Assembly: GCA_902533625.1 (NCBI GenBank) | Contig: CACAMI010000005.1 | Location: forward strand, 27,844 to 91,843 | Direction: 5' to 3' | DNA from: an uncultured Alphaproteobacteria bacterium | GTDB lineage: Bacteria; Pseudomonadota; Alphaproteobacteria; Rhodobacterales; Rhodobacteraceae | Length of the DNA: 64,000 nucleotides | Part shown: one piece after another, positions 17,664 through 27,092 of the stretch | Numbering within the stretch: the stretch's first letter is position 1 | Layout: each line of letters begins with the position of its first letter | Made by a program: the position numbers and the translations under genes | Notes under the pieces: generated by a model | What the model saw: the letters and a program-made list of their open reading frames with translations, nothing else | What the model was told of the DNA's origin: nothing | The model's database searches: none

Positions 17664-17760
17664 TTATGAAACTTTTAGTAATTCGTCAAGAAAAAAGCGT
17701 TTTGAGAGAGCTTAATGTAGTATTGCAATGCGTATAGAGTACTGTTATCTCATGATAGCC

Positions 17761-18672
17761 ATGAAGTATGTTGTAATTGCATTTTATAAATTTTTTCCAA
17801 TCGAAGAACCTTTAGTTTTAAAAGACGCTTTTCAAAGAAAGTGTAAAGCTTCTGGTATAGTGGGTTCGATTATTATTTCACCTGAAGGCATCAATGGCAC
17901 TGTTTCAGGACGAAAAGATGGTGTTAGAAGCTTGATTGAATTTTTACAAGAGATTCCAAAATGTTCTGACATAGAATTTAAGGCGAGTTATTCTGATTTT
18001 TCTCCATTTTTAAGAATGAAGGTCAAGATAAAAAAAGAGATTGTTACTATTGGTCTAGACAAAGTTAAGCCTCACGAATTTTCCGGGACTTATATTGAAG
18101 CTGAGGATTGGAACAATATAGTTCAGTCAGAAGATTACGTGATTATTGATACAAGAAATGATTATGAAGTGGGCATTGGGACATTTAAAAATTCTATTAA
18201 TCCAAAAATAAAATCGTTCAGAGAATTTCCACTTTGGTGGGAGAAAAATAAAGAAAAATATCAATCAAAAAAAGTTGCTATGTTTTGTACTGGTGGAATA
18301 AGGTGTGAGAAATCAACAAACTACATTTTGCAGAGCGGTTCAGAAGAAGTTGTACATTTGAAGGGTGGTATACTGAAATACTTAGAAACAGTGGGTGAAT
18401 CTCAAAGTTTGTGGGAGGGAGCCTGCTTTGTTTTCGATCAGCGTGTTTCAGTTTTGCATGGCTTAGTGGAGGGCCCTCAAATTCTTTGCCATGCATGCCG
18501 TAGGCCTGTGGAGGTTGAGGATACTCATCACACTAATTATAAAGAGGGCGTCAGTTGTAAGAACTGTTTTACCGAACATAATGAAGAACGTAAAAAAAGA
18601 TTCAAGGAAAGGCAGAAGCAAATTGGTTTAGCGAATGAGCGTGGTTATAGGCATATCGGAAGATTGAATTGA
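17761..18672 (+). CDS. trhO: tRNA uridine(34) hydroxylase TrhO (rhodanese family, YceA-like)
   Basis: TrhO makes 5-hydroxyuridine at tRNA position 34. The protein has an N-terminal ferredoxin-like domain starting KYVVIAFYKFFPIEEPL with SPEGINGTVSG, a rhodanese domain with active-site loop MFCTGGIRCEKSTNYI near residue 178, and a C-terminal Cys-containing tail (CHACRRPVE, CKNCF). The start at 17761 is chosen from the family's N-terminus; in-frame starts at 17728 and 17752 add up to 11 residues, and no clear Shine-Dalgarno decides. It is divergent from ffh, and zapE follows closely. Confidence 0.92.
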   Translation: MKYVVIAFYKFFPIEEPLVLKDAFQRKCKASGIVGSIIISPEGINGTVSGRKDGVRSLIEFLQEIPKCSDIEFKASYSDFSPFLRMKVKIKKEIVTIGLDKVKPHEFSGTYIEAEDWNNIVQSEDYVIIDTRNDYEVGIGTFKNSINPKIKSFREFPLWWEKNKEKYQSKKVAMFCTGGIRCEKSTNYILQSGSEEVVHLKGGILKYLETVGESQSLWEGACFVFDQRVSVLHGLVEGPQILCHACRRPVEVEDTHHTNYKEGVSCKNCFTEHNEERKKRFKERQKQIGLANERGYRHIGRLN

Positions 18673-18705
18673 TTCAGCGAATATTATCTCAGAAGGCTTT
18701 TGGTG

Positions 18706-19827
18706 ATGGAGTATCATGATCAGGTTAAAGCAACTTTAGTTGAAACCTATACTGATCTTACAGAAAACGGTGGATTTCATTTTGATGAAATGCAACTTAA
18801 TCTAACACGCCAGTTAGACCTGTTTGCAAATGAATTGCAGAGTTATGTGAAAGATTCAGAAAAAAGGGGATTTCTAAGAAAAGTTTTAAGAAAAAATAAA
18901 AGACAAAAGCCGGTGATGGGTTTTTATATTTATGGTGGGGTCGGAAGAGGCAAAACAATGCTAATGGATCTACTTTTCAAAAAAATTAAGATCTCATCAA
19001 AAAAAAGATTTCATTTTCATGAATTTATGAGAGATGTCCACGAGGGAATAAGGGTTGCCAGAGAAAGAAAAATTGCAGATCCTATAGAATTAGTTGCAGG
19101 CAAGATCTTTGAAAATATTTCCTTAATTTGTTTTGATGAAATGCAAATAACGGATATTGCAGATGCTATGCTAGTCGGTCGGTTATTTGAAAAGATTGTG
19201 AACATGCAAATATCTTTTATTTGTACATCAAATAGGAAACCTGGAGATCTATATAAGGACGGTCTTAACAGGGAGCTATTTCTTCCTTTTATTGATTTGC
19301 TGGAGAGTAATCTCCAAATTTTCCCGTTGAATGCTGATAGAGATTATAGGAGGGATTTGCTAAAAGGTAGTGAGAAATATTTTGTTCTTTCCAATCCAAA
19401 TTCACATGATCCTTTCCAAAAATTATGGGTAAGCTTAACTCGTGGAGATAAGGCACTACCCTTTGAAATTAAGATAGGAACTCGGACATTGGCAATTCCT
19501 CATTTTATTAATGGAATAGGGCGTTTAAGTTTTAAAGATTTGTGTGAACAGCCACTGTCTTCCAGGGAATATTTGTCAATGATTAATGAAATTAAGGTGT
19601 TATTTTTAGAAGACATTCCAATATTTTGTACTGAAAACCTAGATTCCTCTAAAAGGTTCATGAATTTAATAGATGTAATATATGAAAACCAAGTACGCTT
19701 CATATGTACAGCCGAAGATGAGCCCAGCTCTTTATACAGGTCAAAAAGAGGTGCTTTTGAATTTGAGCGTACGATTTCGAGGTTGGAGGAGATGAGAAGT
19801 GCCAATTGGCCTAGTGCTGAGAAATAA
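18706..19827 (+). CDS. zapE: Cell division protein ZapE (AFG1-like ATPase)
   Basis: An AAA-type ATPase that associates with the Z-ring. The Walker A motif YIYGGVGRGKTMLMDLLF lies near residue 74, the FHFHEFMRDVHEGI segment follows, Walker B is LICFDEMQITDIADAM, and sensor-like CTSNRKPGDLYKDGLNR follows. At 373 residues it fits the family. The frame offers TTG, GTG and ATG in a row at 18700–18708; ATG at 18706 is preferred because AGAAGG ends 9 bases upstream. It is convergent with rnr. Confidence 0.93.
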   Translation: MEYHDQVKATLVETYTDLTENGGFHFDEMQLNLTRQLDLFANELQSYVKDSEKRGFLRKVLRKNKRQKPVMGFYIYGGVGRGKTMLMDLLFKKIKISSKKRFHFHEFMRDVHEGIRVARERKIADPIELVAGKIFENISLICFDEMQITDIADAMLVGRLFEKIVNMQISFICTSNRKPGDLYKDGLNRELFLPFIDLLESNLQIFPLNADRDYRRDLLKGSEKYFVLSNPNSHDPFQKLWVSLTRGDKALPFEIKIGTRTLAIPHFINGIGRLSFKDLCEQPLSSREYLSMINEIKVLFLEDIPIFCTENLDSSKRFMNLIDVIYENQVRFICTAEDEPSSLYRSKRGAFEFERTISRLEEMRSANWPSAEK

Positions 19828-19834
19828 AAATTAT

Positions 19835-21553
19835 CTAATGGTTGTATCTGAAGGTAAGGCTGCCATTAAGTTCATTTGCTTTGATTAATGTGACAGGTAT
19901 TCTTGAACCAATATCAAATTCCTCTGATGAATGCTTATGTAAAAATCTCTGTTTATCTTTATCAAAGTAGATGGAATCATTCTGTCCCCGTTTTAGTATG
20001 ATTACACCTTCAGCATCTAGATAATCAATCTTAATGAAAATTACTTTTCTGATAAAACCAATTATCTTGCCCTCAAAATTTTGTCCAATTCCATTTCTTA
20101 TATATTTCGCTAAATATCTCCTTGTGGTGTCTCTCTCTGCTTCAGATGAACGCCTTTCAGTAAAACTGATATGGTCGCATATTTCTCCCAGATTTATTGA
20201 TTTTTTGCTATTGGTCATAGAATGTTGGTTTATTGTAAAATTAATTATCAATCTATGAATTATTATATCTGCATATCGTCTTATGGGGCTAGTGAAGTGA
20301 GTATAATACTTTAAGTTGAGCCCAAAATGACCGTCATTCTTAGTACTATATCTTGCCTGTTCAAGCAATTTAATGATTTCTTGTTTATATATTTCCCTTT
20401 CATCTGCACCTTTTGCTGAATTAACTAACTCATTCAAATTCACTGAAGTGATTTTGCTCCCATTTTTAGTTATAGAAGACCCTACTCCTTTTATATTTCT
20501 AAAAGTTTCAATTTTTTCATTTGAAGGAGTTGGATGAATCCTAAACAAATTCCCCATTCCACATTTCTTAATGGTTTCTGCAGCACTAATGTTAGCCAAT
20601 ATCATTAGTTCTTCAACTAATTGGTTTGAATTATTTTTTTTAACACTAGTGATATCTAAAACGTTGTCGTCAACGTCAGTACTAATTGCCCTTTCTGGGA
20701 AATCAAGCTGAAGGGGAGACCTGTCTTTCTTCTCTTTCAATAGTAAATCGTATAAGTCCCATAAGGCGGCTAATGATTGAGAATATGGTACTGTTTTAAC
20801 GATTTTTTCATGTCTGAAAATCTCAACATCTTCATATGTAAGAGCTTTAATATTTTTTATTATGGCTCTATGAAAGGTATGAGATAACTTCTTTCCAACT
20901 TCATCTATAGCCATTTCAACTACTAAACATGGTCTGATTTCTCCCTCTAAAAGAGAGCATAAATTAAAAGATAATTTTTCGGGCAGCATGGGAATGCAGA
21001 GATTCGGAAGGTAGGTCGAATTTCCTCGATCTCTCGCTTCAAAATCAATTTCCGAATTTTCCTTAACAAAAAAGGAGACATCAGCGATGGCAACATAGAC
21101 TTTAAAACAAAAATTATCCACTCCGTTCATTCCTTTAATTGCATAAATAGCATCATCGTGATCTTTTGCATCCTGAGGATCGACTGTTATAAAGGGCAAA
21201 TGAGTAAAATCTTTGTGATCATTAAAAACGTAGGGCAATTCAATTTTTTCACATTCACGCATTGATTTATCTGAGAAAATATTGGGAATGCCTTTTTCAT
21301 ATAGAGATATATGATTTAAAGGTTTTTTGAGAACATTCTTACGTAAAACTTTTATTATTTTTACATGCCTATATTGTTTTCTCGTTATGAGACAATCAAC
21401 CAGGTCACCTGCCCTTATACCAGTGAGGTTTTTTCCTTTAATAAAATAAGTTCTTTCATCTCCTTTGGAAATAGAGATGACCATTGCGGTGTTTTCTTTA
21501 AAAGAGACGATACCCTTTATTTTGGAAGTAAAATTAGTAGATCTTTTTAACAT
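19835..21553 (-). CDS. rnr: Ribonuclease R/RNase II-family exoribonuclease, short form
   Basis: A processive 3'-5' exoribonuclease. The RNB domain has the metal-binding FITVDPQDAKDHDDAIYA near residue 105 and the family RYADIIIHRLI and SEAERDTTRRYLAKYI segments, followed by a C-terminal S1-like domain. At 572 residues it is clearly shorter than usual RNase R (about 700–800). There is only room for one cold-shock-like domain before the RNB domain, and the N-terminal winged-helix region is missing. TopA ends only 40 bases upstream with an intact C-terminus, so the missing part is not hidden nearby. The topA–rnr order is normal for alphaproteobacteria. Confidence 0.88.
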   Translation of the reverse strand: MLKRSTNFTSKIKGIVSFKENTAMVISISKGDERTYFIKGKNLTGIRAGDLVDCLITRKQYRHVKIIKVLRKNVLKKPLNHISLYEKGIPNIFSDKSMRECEKIELPYVFNDHKDFTHLPFITVDPQDAKDHDDAIYAIKGMNGVDNFCFKVYVAIADVSFFVKENSEIDFEARDRGNSTYLPNLCIPMLPEKLSFNLCSLLEGEIRPCLVVEMAIDEVGKKLSHTFHRAIIKNIKALTYEDVEIFRHEKIVKTVPYSQSLAALWDLYDLLLKEKKDRSPLQLDFPERAISTDVDDNVLDITSVKKNNSNQLVEELMILANISAAETIKKCGMGNLFRIHPTPSNEKIETFRNIKGVGSSITKNGSKITSVNLNELVNSAKGADEREIYKQEIIKLLEQARYSTKNDGHFGLNLKYYTHFTSPIRRYADIIIHRLIINFTINQHSMTNSKKSINLGEICDHISFTERRSSEAERDTTRRYLAKYIRNGIGQNFEGKIIGFIRKVIFIKIDYLDAEGVIILKRGQNDSIYFDKDKQRFLHKHSSEEFDIGSRIPVTLIKANELNGSLTFRYNH

Positions 21554-21593
21554 GTCGGAAGATCTTTCTTTTGAAACTAGTTCTCTTAATTAA

Positions 21594-24089
21594 TTATTTC
21601 TTTTTGGATTTTTTTTCGTTAATTAAGTTCAATGCTTCATTAAGTGATATAGATAATGCATCAAGATTTTTTGGTATAGTGGCATTTATCTTATTCCATT
21701 TTATATATTTTCCAAACTTGCCATCCATTGCGTCTATTGAGCCACCTTCTGGATGGTCGCCTATAGACCTAATAATCTTAGAAGATCTTCGTCCAGGTCC
21801 TGATGCTTTTTTGGTCTCTATTAGCTCTACCGCCCTATTGAGCCCAACTATAAATATTTCTTCAACATCCTTAACATTGGCATAAGTCTTATTATGACGA
21901 ATATAGGGGCCATATGGGCCAATAGCAGCCTCTATTTTGTTTCCATCATCAGGGTGAATTCCAATTTCTCTAGGAAGAGATAGAAGTTTTAAGGCAAAAT
22001 CTAGATCAATGCTTTCAATACTGTATCCTTTAGGTATGGATGATCTTTTTGGTTTTTCTAAATTTGTTTTTTCATTTCCAAGTTGAACAAATGGTCCAAA
22101 GCGGCCAGTTCGAAGAAAAACAGGTTCCCCATTTTCATGATTTCCCATTAGTTTCCCATCTTCTCCAGCAAGTTCAATTTCATCCTTTTTAACGGACATG
22201 GGGCGAATATAATTACAATTTGGGTAATTTGAGCAACCTATAAATGCACTGCCCCTACTGCCCTTGCTTGTTTTTACTGACAAAATCCCACTGCCACATT
22301 TTAAGCAAATTCTTGAATCTGTGCCATCCTCTTTCTCAGGGAACAAGTGTGGAGTAAGTGCCTCAGTTATTCGTTCTAATACATCACGGATGTCTAAATC
22401 TAATGCAGTGGAGACAGATTCAGAAAATTCACCCCAAAATTCACTCATTATTTTCTTCCACGAAACATTTCCTGCTGAAATATTATCGAGCTTTTTTTCC
22501 AAATCTGCAGTATACTCATACTCGAGGTATCTATTGAAGTAAGAGTCGAGAAACACTGTTACAAGCCTTCCTTTAATTTCTGGGATTAAGAGGTTTTTTT
22601 CTTTTCTAACGTATTCCCTATCTTGAATAGTTGATACTACGGAAGCGTAGGTAGATGGTCTTCCTATTCCCAGTTCAACCATTTTCTTTACAAGAGATGC
22701 TTCAGTATAACGGGCCTTAGGTTGAGTAAAATGTTGGGACGGAATGACTTCATTTATTTCTAGCCTTTCTCCTTTTTTTAAAGCTATTAGGCTACTTTCC
22801 TTCTCATTTTCCTTCTCGTTATCAACACCCTCAAGGTAAACTCTTTTGAAACCATCAAAAACTGTCTCTGCTCCGGTTGCTCTTAGCATGAATTGACCTT
22901 TTTCAGGTCCTAGATCAATCTTCGTTTCTTCAATATCTGCTGATGCCATTTGAGAAGAAATGGTCCTCTTCCATATCAGCTCGTATAGTTTTTTCTGAAT
23001 ATCATCGGAATTTTTCAGATCTTTAGGCGACTTTCCCAAATTTGTTGGTCTTATGCATTCATGTGCCTCTTGAGCATTGCGTGCTTTATTTTTATAAAAT
23101 CTTGGCTTTTCTGGGACATACTGTTTGCCGTATTTCTTTTGGATTTCAGATCTTGATTCCTGTATAGCTTCAACGTCCATATCTATTCCATCGGTTCTCA
23201 TATAGGTAATTAGACCCGCTTCATAAAGTTTTTGAGCTACTGACATTGTTTGCTTAGTACCTAAGCCTAGTTTTCGACTAGCTTCTTGTTGTAGCGTTGC
23301 TGTCATAAAAGGAGGTGAAGGATTTCTTTTGGTAAATTTAGATTCAATTTTGAGAACATGAATAGGATGACTCTTAATTACATCAACAACCTTCTCACTT
23401 TCAATTTTTGACTTTATATCATGATCTTTGACTCTTTTTCCATCAAGTGAAAATAATTTTGATGTCAATAAATTGCCACAAGAGTTTTTAAGCTTCACTT
23501 CAACCAACCAATACTCCAATGGCACATGCGATTCTATTTCCATTTCTCGCTCGACAATTAGTTTTAAAGTTGGGGATTGGACCCTTCCAGCAGAACGTGA
23601 GCCAGGTAGTTTTCTCCAAAGCACAGGGGAGATTTCATACCCCATAAGATAATCAAGGGCTACGCGTGCCAAGTATGCTTCAACTAATGGCATATCAATT
23701 TCTCTAGGGGATTTCATCGCTTCTAAAATTGAAGATTTGGTAATTGCATTAAATACTACCCGTTTAACTGGAGTATCATTTTTTATTACCTTTCTGTTTT
23801 TAAGACTTTCCACTACATGCCACGAAATTGCTTCACCTTCCCGATCAGGATCTGTTGCCAAAATCAGGTCGTTATCATTTTTTAGGGCATCAACAATTTT
23901 TTTTATTTGCTTCTGCGCATTTGAGTCAGCTTGCCACTTCATTTTAAAATCATTTTGCGGGTCGACAGAACCATTTTTGGAAGGCAAATCTCTTACATGG
24001 CCATAAGAGGCAATGACAGTATAACTAGATCCTAGGTAGCTATTTATAGTTTTAGCCTTTGCAGGAGATTCAACCACTAAGACTGGCAT
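21594..24089 (-). CDS. topA: DNA topoisomerase I
   Basis: The 831-residue enzyme relaxes negative supercoils. The Toprim domain begins PVLVVESPAKAKTINSYLG and includes ATDPDREGEAISWHV. The active-site Tyr is in GLITYMRTDGIDMD near residue 300. A zinc-ribbon follows near 590 (CLKCGSGIL with later CSNYPNCNYI), then three repeated C-terminal GRFGPFVQLG / GPYGPYIRHNK / GKFGKYIKWNK modules that bind DNA. It ends with a Lys-rich tail. It lies upstream of rnr in the same direction with 40 bases between. Confidence 0.97.
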   Translation of the reverse strand: MPVLVVESPAKAKTINSYLGSSYTVIASYGHVRDLPSKNGSVDPQNDFKMKWQADSNAQKQIKKIVDALKNDNDLILATDPDREGEAISWHVVESLKNRKVIKNDTPVKRVVFNAITKSSILEAMKSPREIDMPLVEAYLARVALDYLMGYEISPVLWRKLPGSRSAGRVQSPTLKLIVEREMEIESHVPLEYWLVEVKLKNSCGNLLTSKLFSLDGKRVKDHDIKSKIESEKVVDVIKSHPIHVLKIESKFTKRNPSPPFMTATLQQEASRKLGLGTKQTMSVAQKLYEAGLITYMRTDGIDMDVEAIQESRSEIQKKYGKQYVPEKPRFYKNKARNAQEAHECIRPTNLGKSPKDLKNSDDIQKKLYELIWKRTISSQMASADIEETKIDLGPEKGQFMLRATGAETVFDGFKRVYLEGVDNEKENEKESSLIALKKGERLEINEVIPSQHFTQPKARYTEASLVKKMVELGIGRPSTYASVVSTIQDREYVRKEKNLLIPEIKGRLVTVFLDSYFNRYLEYEYTADLEKKLDNISAGNVSWKKIMSEFWGEFSESVSTALDLDIRDVLERITEALTPHLFPEKEDGTDSRICLKCGSGILSVKTSKGSRGSAFIGCSNYPNCNYIRPMSVKKDEIELAGEDGKLMGNHENGEPVFLRTGRFGPFVQLGNEKTNLEKPKRSSIPKGYSIESIDLDFALKLLSLPREIGIHPDDGNKIEAAIGPYGPYIRHNKTYANVKDVEEIFIVGLNRAVELIETKKASGPGRRSSKIIRSIGDHPEGGSIDAMDGKFGKYIKWNKINATIPKNLDALSISLNEALNLINEKKSKKK

Positions 24090-24425
24090 AATTAAAATTC
24101 CACTTACTTATTTTTTTATTTTAATACAAAATACGAATCTCAAAACAAACCTTTTATTAATTGCAGACGCTACTCATGTCCAGATACGTTTACAAATTAA
24201 AATTACTTCTCAACTTTTAAAGAAATAAATTTAACTTCAGATTTATAGCTAAGACAGAATTTTGTTAAGAAAATTAAGGGAGAGTAGCAAAAAGAGGTTC
24301 GCGGCCTAATGACGCAACAAAATAATACGAATTTCTATTCTAAACCTTTGTTTTTTTATATAAGTATATATATCGATAATATAAATTATTTTGAAATGAG
24401 TTTCACCAGGTACAGGAAGAATAAA
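24090..24425. other. Intergenic region between topA and ctaC
   Basis: This 336-base stretch separates two divergent genes and must hold both promoters. It is AT-rich with no stable hairpin. The ctaC frame is open back to 24309, but the peptide it would add lacks features of subunit II. An AGGAAG ribosome-binding site lies just before 24426. No other gene seen. Confidence 0.6.
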
Positions 24426-25322
24426 ATGCCACTTAAAATTATAAAACTCTTTGAGCTACTTAATCAGCGATTTACCGTGTTCTTTTTATTTCTGTCTTCA
24501 GTATTTTTCTGTGGAGTAAAATTAGTTAGTGCTAATGAGATTTTTTCTGGGTTAGAAACTGTAGGAAAACCTATTCCAGGGGGTATAAGTTTTCAACCAG
24601 CAGTTACAGAGCTTGCAAGGGATATTAACTGGCTCGATCAAATGTTATTTTGGATAATTTTGGTCATATCAATATTTGTAGTATTATTACTCATTTATGC
24701 CGCATTTAAATTTAATAGGAAAGCAAATCCAGTTCCACAAACCTTCACTCACCATCCTGTATTGGAAGTCACTTGGACAGTTGTTCCTATTTTCATCCTA
24801 GTCTTTATAGGAATTTTTTCTCTTCCTTTGCTGTACAAGCAAATGGAAATACCGGAATCAGACCTTACTATAAAAGCTACTGGAAATCAGTGGTATTGGA
24901 GTTATGAATATCCAGAACATGAAATAGAGTTTGATGCCATTATGCTTACTAAGGATGAGTTAGGTGAATATGGCTATTCTCAAGATGAATATTTGCTAGC
25001 TACCGATAACCCAGTAGTAGTACCTATTGGTAAGATAGTTAGAATGCAGGTAACAGGTGCAGATGTCATTCATGCTTGGAAAATACCTTCTTTTGGAGTT
25101 CATACAGATGCTATGCCGGGTAGATTAAATGAAACTTGGTTTAAGGCTGAAAGAGAAGGTATTTACTTCGGACAGTGTTCAGAACTTTGCGGAATGAATC
25201 ATGCATATATGCCAATAGTTGTAAAAGTAATTAGCCAGAAAAATTTTGAAAAATGGTTAGCAAATGCATCAGAAGAGTTTGCCAGCTTACATTCTGAGAT
25301 AATGTTAGCAAAAGCTGATTAA
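24426..25322 (+). CDS. ctaC: Cytochrome c oxidase subunit II
   Basis: The CuA-bearing subunit that receives electrons from cytochrome c. A hydrophobic signal segment (RFTVFFLFLSSVFFCGVKL) precedes the mature start, two membrane helices follow, and the periplasmic cupredoxin domain ends with HTDAMPGRLNETWF and the CuA site GQCSELCGMNHAYMPIVV (CxxxC, H, M). ATG at 24426 is chosen over the upstream 24309 because AGGAAG lies about 7 bases before it and it gives a normal signal peptide. First gene of the ctaC–ctaB–small ORF–ctaG–ctaE–surf1 operon; subunit I is not in the operon. Confidence 0.96.
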   Translation: MPLKIIKLFELLNQRFTVFFLFLSSVFFCGVKLVSANEIFSGLETVGKPIPGGISFQPAVTELARDINWLDQMLFWIILVISIFVVLLLIYAAFKFNRKANPVPQTFTHHPVLEVTWTVVPIFILVFIGIFSLPLLYKQMEIPESDLTIKATGNQWYWSYEYPEHEIEFDAIMLTKDELGEYGYSQDEYLLATDNPVVVPIGKIVRMQVTGADVIHAWKIPSFGVHTDAMPGRLNETWFKAEREGIYFGQCSELCGMNHAYMPIVVKVISQKNFEKWLANASEEFASLHSEIMLAKAD

Positions 25323-25354
25323 ATTAATTTTACAAGTGGAGCTTTGTTTTACAA

Positions 25355-26314
25355 ATGTTAAGTAAATCGGAAACTGATTACTCAAGCGCAGACTTAACTG
25401 CTTTCTTTGAATTGATGAAACCAAGGGTTATGAGGCTTGTTATTTTTACTACGGTTGTAGGAATGGTTGCTTCACAAGAATTTATACATCCAGTTATTGC
25501 AATAGCATCAGTCATTTTTATTGGATTGGGAGCTGGCGCGGCCGGCGCATTAAATATGTGGTGGGATTCAGATATTGATTTTATGATGGCAAGAACTGAT
25601 AAGCGCCCTATACCTTCGGGGAAAGTTAAGCCAGAAGATGCCTTGTATTTCGGGTTATTTCTATCTGTACTTTCCGTGATGATGTTGGGGTTGATTGCTA
25701 ATTTTTTGGCAGCCTTTATCTTAGGTTTTACCATTTGGTTTTACATTTTTATATATTCTATCTGGCTCAAAAGGCGGACACCTCAAAATATTGTTATTGG
25801 TGGAGCGGCAGGGGCCTTTCCACCAGTTATTGGATGGGTAGCCACTTCTGGTAATATAGGGTTGGAAAGTATTTTAATGTTCTTGCTCATATTCATTTGG
25901 ACACCTCCACATTTTTGGGCTTTATCACTTTTTTCTCATTCTGATTATCATAGAGCAAATGTTCCCATGCTGAATGTTACCTACGGGAAACCTCATACAA
26001 GATTGCAAATCTTACTTTATACATTGGCTCTCACAATAATAAGTGTTGGTATTTCATTTTCTAGCTTAGGCGGGATTTTTTACTTTATTTCCGCCTTAAT
26101 ATTAAATGGTTACCTAATCTACCTTGCTGTACGGGTTTATTTTCAAAATGAGCAACTCTCGATTGGGTTAAACATGAAATATGAGAAAAAGCTTTTCCTT
26201 TTTTCCATTTCTTATCTGTTTGTGCTCTTCGGGATGATTCTTTTAGAGGCTCTGATGGACAGATTTCAGATTGCTTCAGTAAACTTTCAACTTATAGATA
26301 TATTTTTTAGATGA
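25355..26314 (+). CDS. ctaB: Protoheme IX farnesyltransferase (heme O synthase)
   Basis: The 319-residue, multi-helix UbiA-family enzyme farnesylates heme B to heme O for the oxidase. Key motifs are ALNMWWDSDIDFMMARTDKR (the DxxxD polyprenyl-diphosphate site) near residue 65 and the second loop YSIWLKRRTPQNIVIGG with GGAAGAFPPVIGW. About nine membrane helices are expected. Its TGA stop overlaps the ATG of the following 59-residue ORF (ATGA). Confidence 0.96.
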   Translation: MLSKSETDYSSADLTAFFELMKPRVMRLVIFTTVVGMVASQEFIHPVIAIASVIFIGLGAGAAGALNMWWDSDIDFMMARTDKRPIPSGKVKPEDALYFGLFLSVLSVMMLGLIANFLAAFILGFTIWFYIFIYSIWLKRRTPQNIVIGGAAGAFPPVIGWVATSGNIGLESILMFLLIFIWTPPHFWALSLFSHSDYHRANVPMLNVTYGKPHTRLQILLYTLALTIISVGISFSSLGGIFYFISALILNGYLIYLAVRVYFQNEQLSIGLNMKYEKKLFLFSISYLFVLFGMILLEALMDRFQIASVNFQLIDIFFR

Positions 26315-26490
26315 AGAATAATGATCTTGAAATCAGTAAGAGAAGGAGCTCAACTAATATCGTTCTAGGGTTAATATTAGCCTTTTTTGTGATGTTGATT
26401 TTTAGCGTTACTGTTGTGAAGCTCTCAAATGGAGATAAAATGCAGGCATATGATCATGTGCTGAGACCAGAAATGCTGACAGATGAATAG
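26311..26490 (+). CDS. Small single-helix protein between ctaB and ctaG (CoxF-like position)
   Basis: A 59-residue ORF with a basic N-terminus (KRRSS), one membrane helix (NIVLGLILAFFVMLIFSVTV) and a short polar C-terminus ending RPEMLTDE. It overlaps ctaB by 4 bases and ctaG by 8, so all three are translated in coupling. Alphaproteobacterial oxidase operons often carry such a small ORF at this place. It is probably an accessory of oxidase assembly; the sequence alone does not prove it. Confidence 0.75.
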   Translation: MKNNDLEISKRRSSTNIVLGLILAFFVMLIFSVTVVKLSNGDKMQAYDHVLRPEMLTDE

Positions 26491-27073
26491 GAAAAGAAAC
26501 AAAAAGACTATTTTATCTTTGCTGACCCTAGTATTAGTTATGGGTGCGGTATCATTTGCATCGGTGCCATTATATGACTGGTTCTGTAGAGTAACTGGTT
26601 ATGGGGGCACTCCGTCCGTGTCTGCAAAGAATAATTCAGGAATACTAGAAGAAATTATTAAGATACGGTTTGATGCTTCTCTTCAGAAAGATATGCCATG
26701 GAATTTTAAAGCATTGCAGCATGAAGTGGAAGTTAATATAGGTGCAAGTGGTCTAGCCTTTTATGAGGCCTTTAATCCCACAGATCGGCCTGTAGCGGGG
26801 CAGGCAAGTTTTAATGTGGTTCCATTTTCTGCAGGTCAGTATTTTACCAAGATTGATTGCTTTTGCTTTGTCGAGCAGGTCCTTCAACCTGGAGAAAAAG
26901 TAACTATGCCAGTCTCTTTTTACATAGATCCCGAAATCGTTAATGATAGAGAAGCGAAGTTTGTAAAGTCTGTAACATTATCCTATACTTTTTATGAGAT
27001 AGATTTGCCAAGTGAAGTTCTAAAGACCGTAAAGAATAATTTTGACTTAAAAAGGAAAATAGAAATACATTAA
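26483..27073 (+). CDS. ctaG: Cytochrome c oxidase assembly protein CtaG/Cox11
   Basis: A copper chaperone that delivers Cu to the CuB site of subunit I. The 196-residue protein has one N-terminal membrane helix, the family motif VPLYDWFCRVTGYGGTP near residue 29 and the copper-binding KIDCFCFVEQVLQPGEKVTMP (CFCF) near 130. The soluble domain faces the periplasm. It is in the oxidase operon, overlapping the small upstream ORF. Confidence 0.96.
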   Translation: MNRKRNKKTILSLLTLVLVMGAVSFASVPLYDWFCRVTGYGGTPSVSAKNNSGILEEIIKIRFDASLQKDMPWNFKALQHEVEVNIGASGLAFYEAFNPTDRPVAGQASFNVVPFSAGQYFTKIDCFCFVEQVLQPGEKVTMPVSFYIDPEIVNDREAKFVKSVTLSYTFYEIDLPSEVLKTVKNNFDLKRKIEIH

Positions 27074-27092
27074 TATTTTAAAGGTATGAATT

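Noticed and set aside
24309..24425. Longer N-terminus for cytochrome oxidase subunit II
   Set aside because: It would place 39 non-conserved residues ahead of the signal peptide, and a ribosome-binding site precedes the ATG at 24426.
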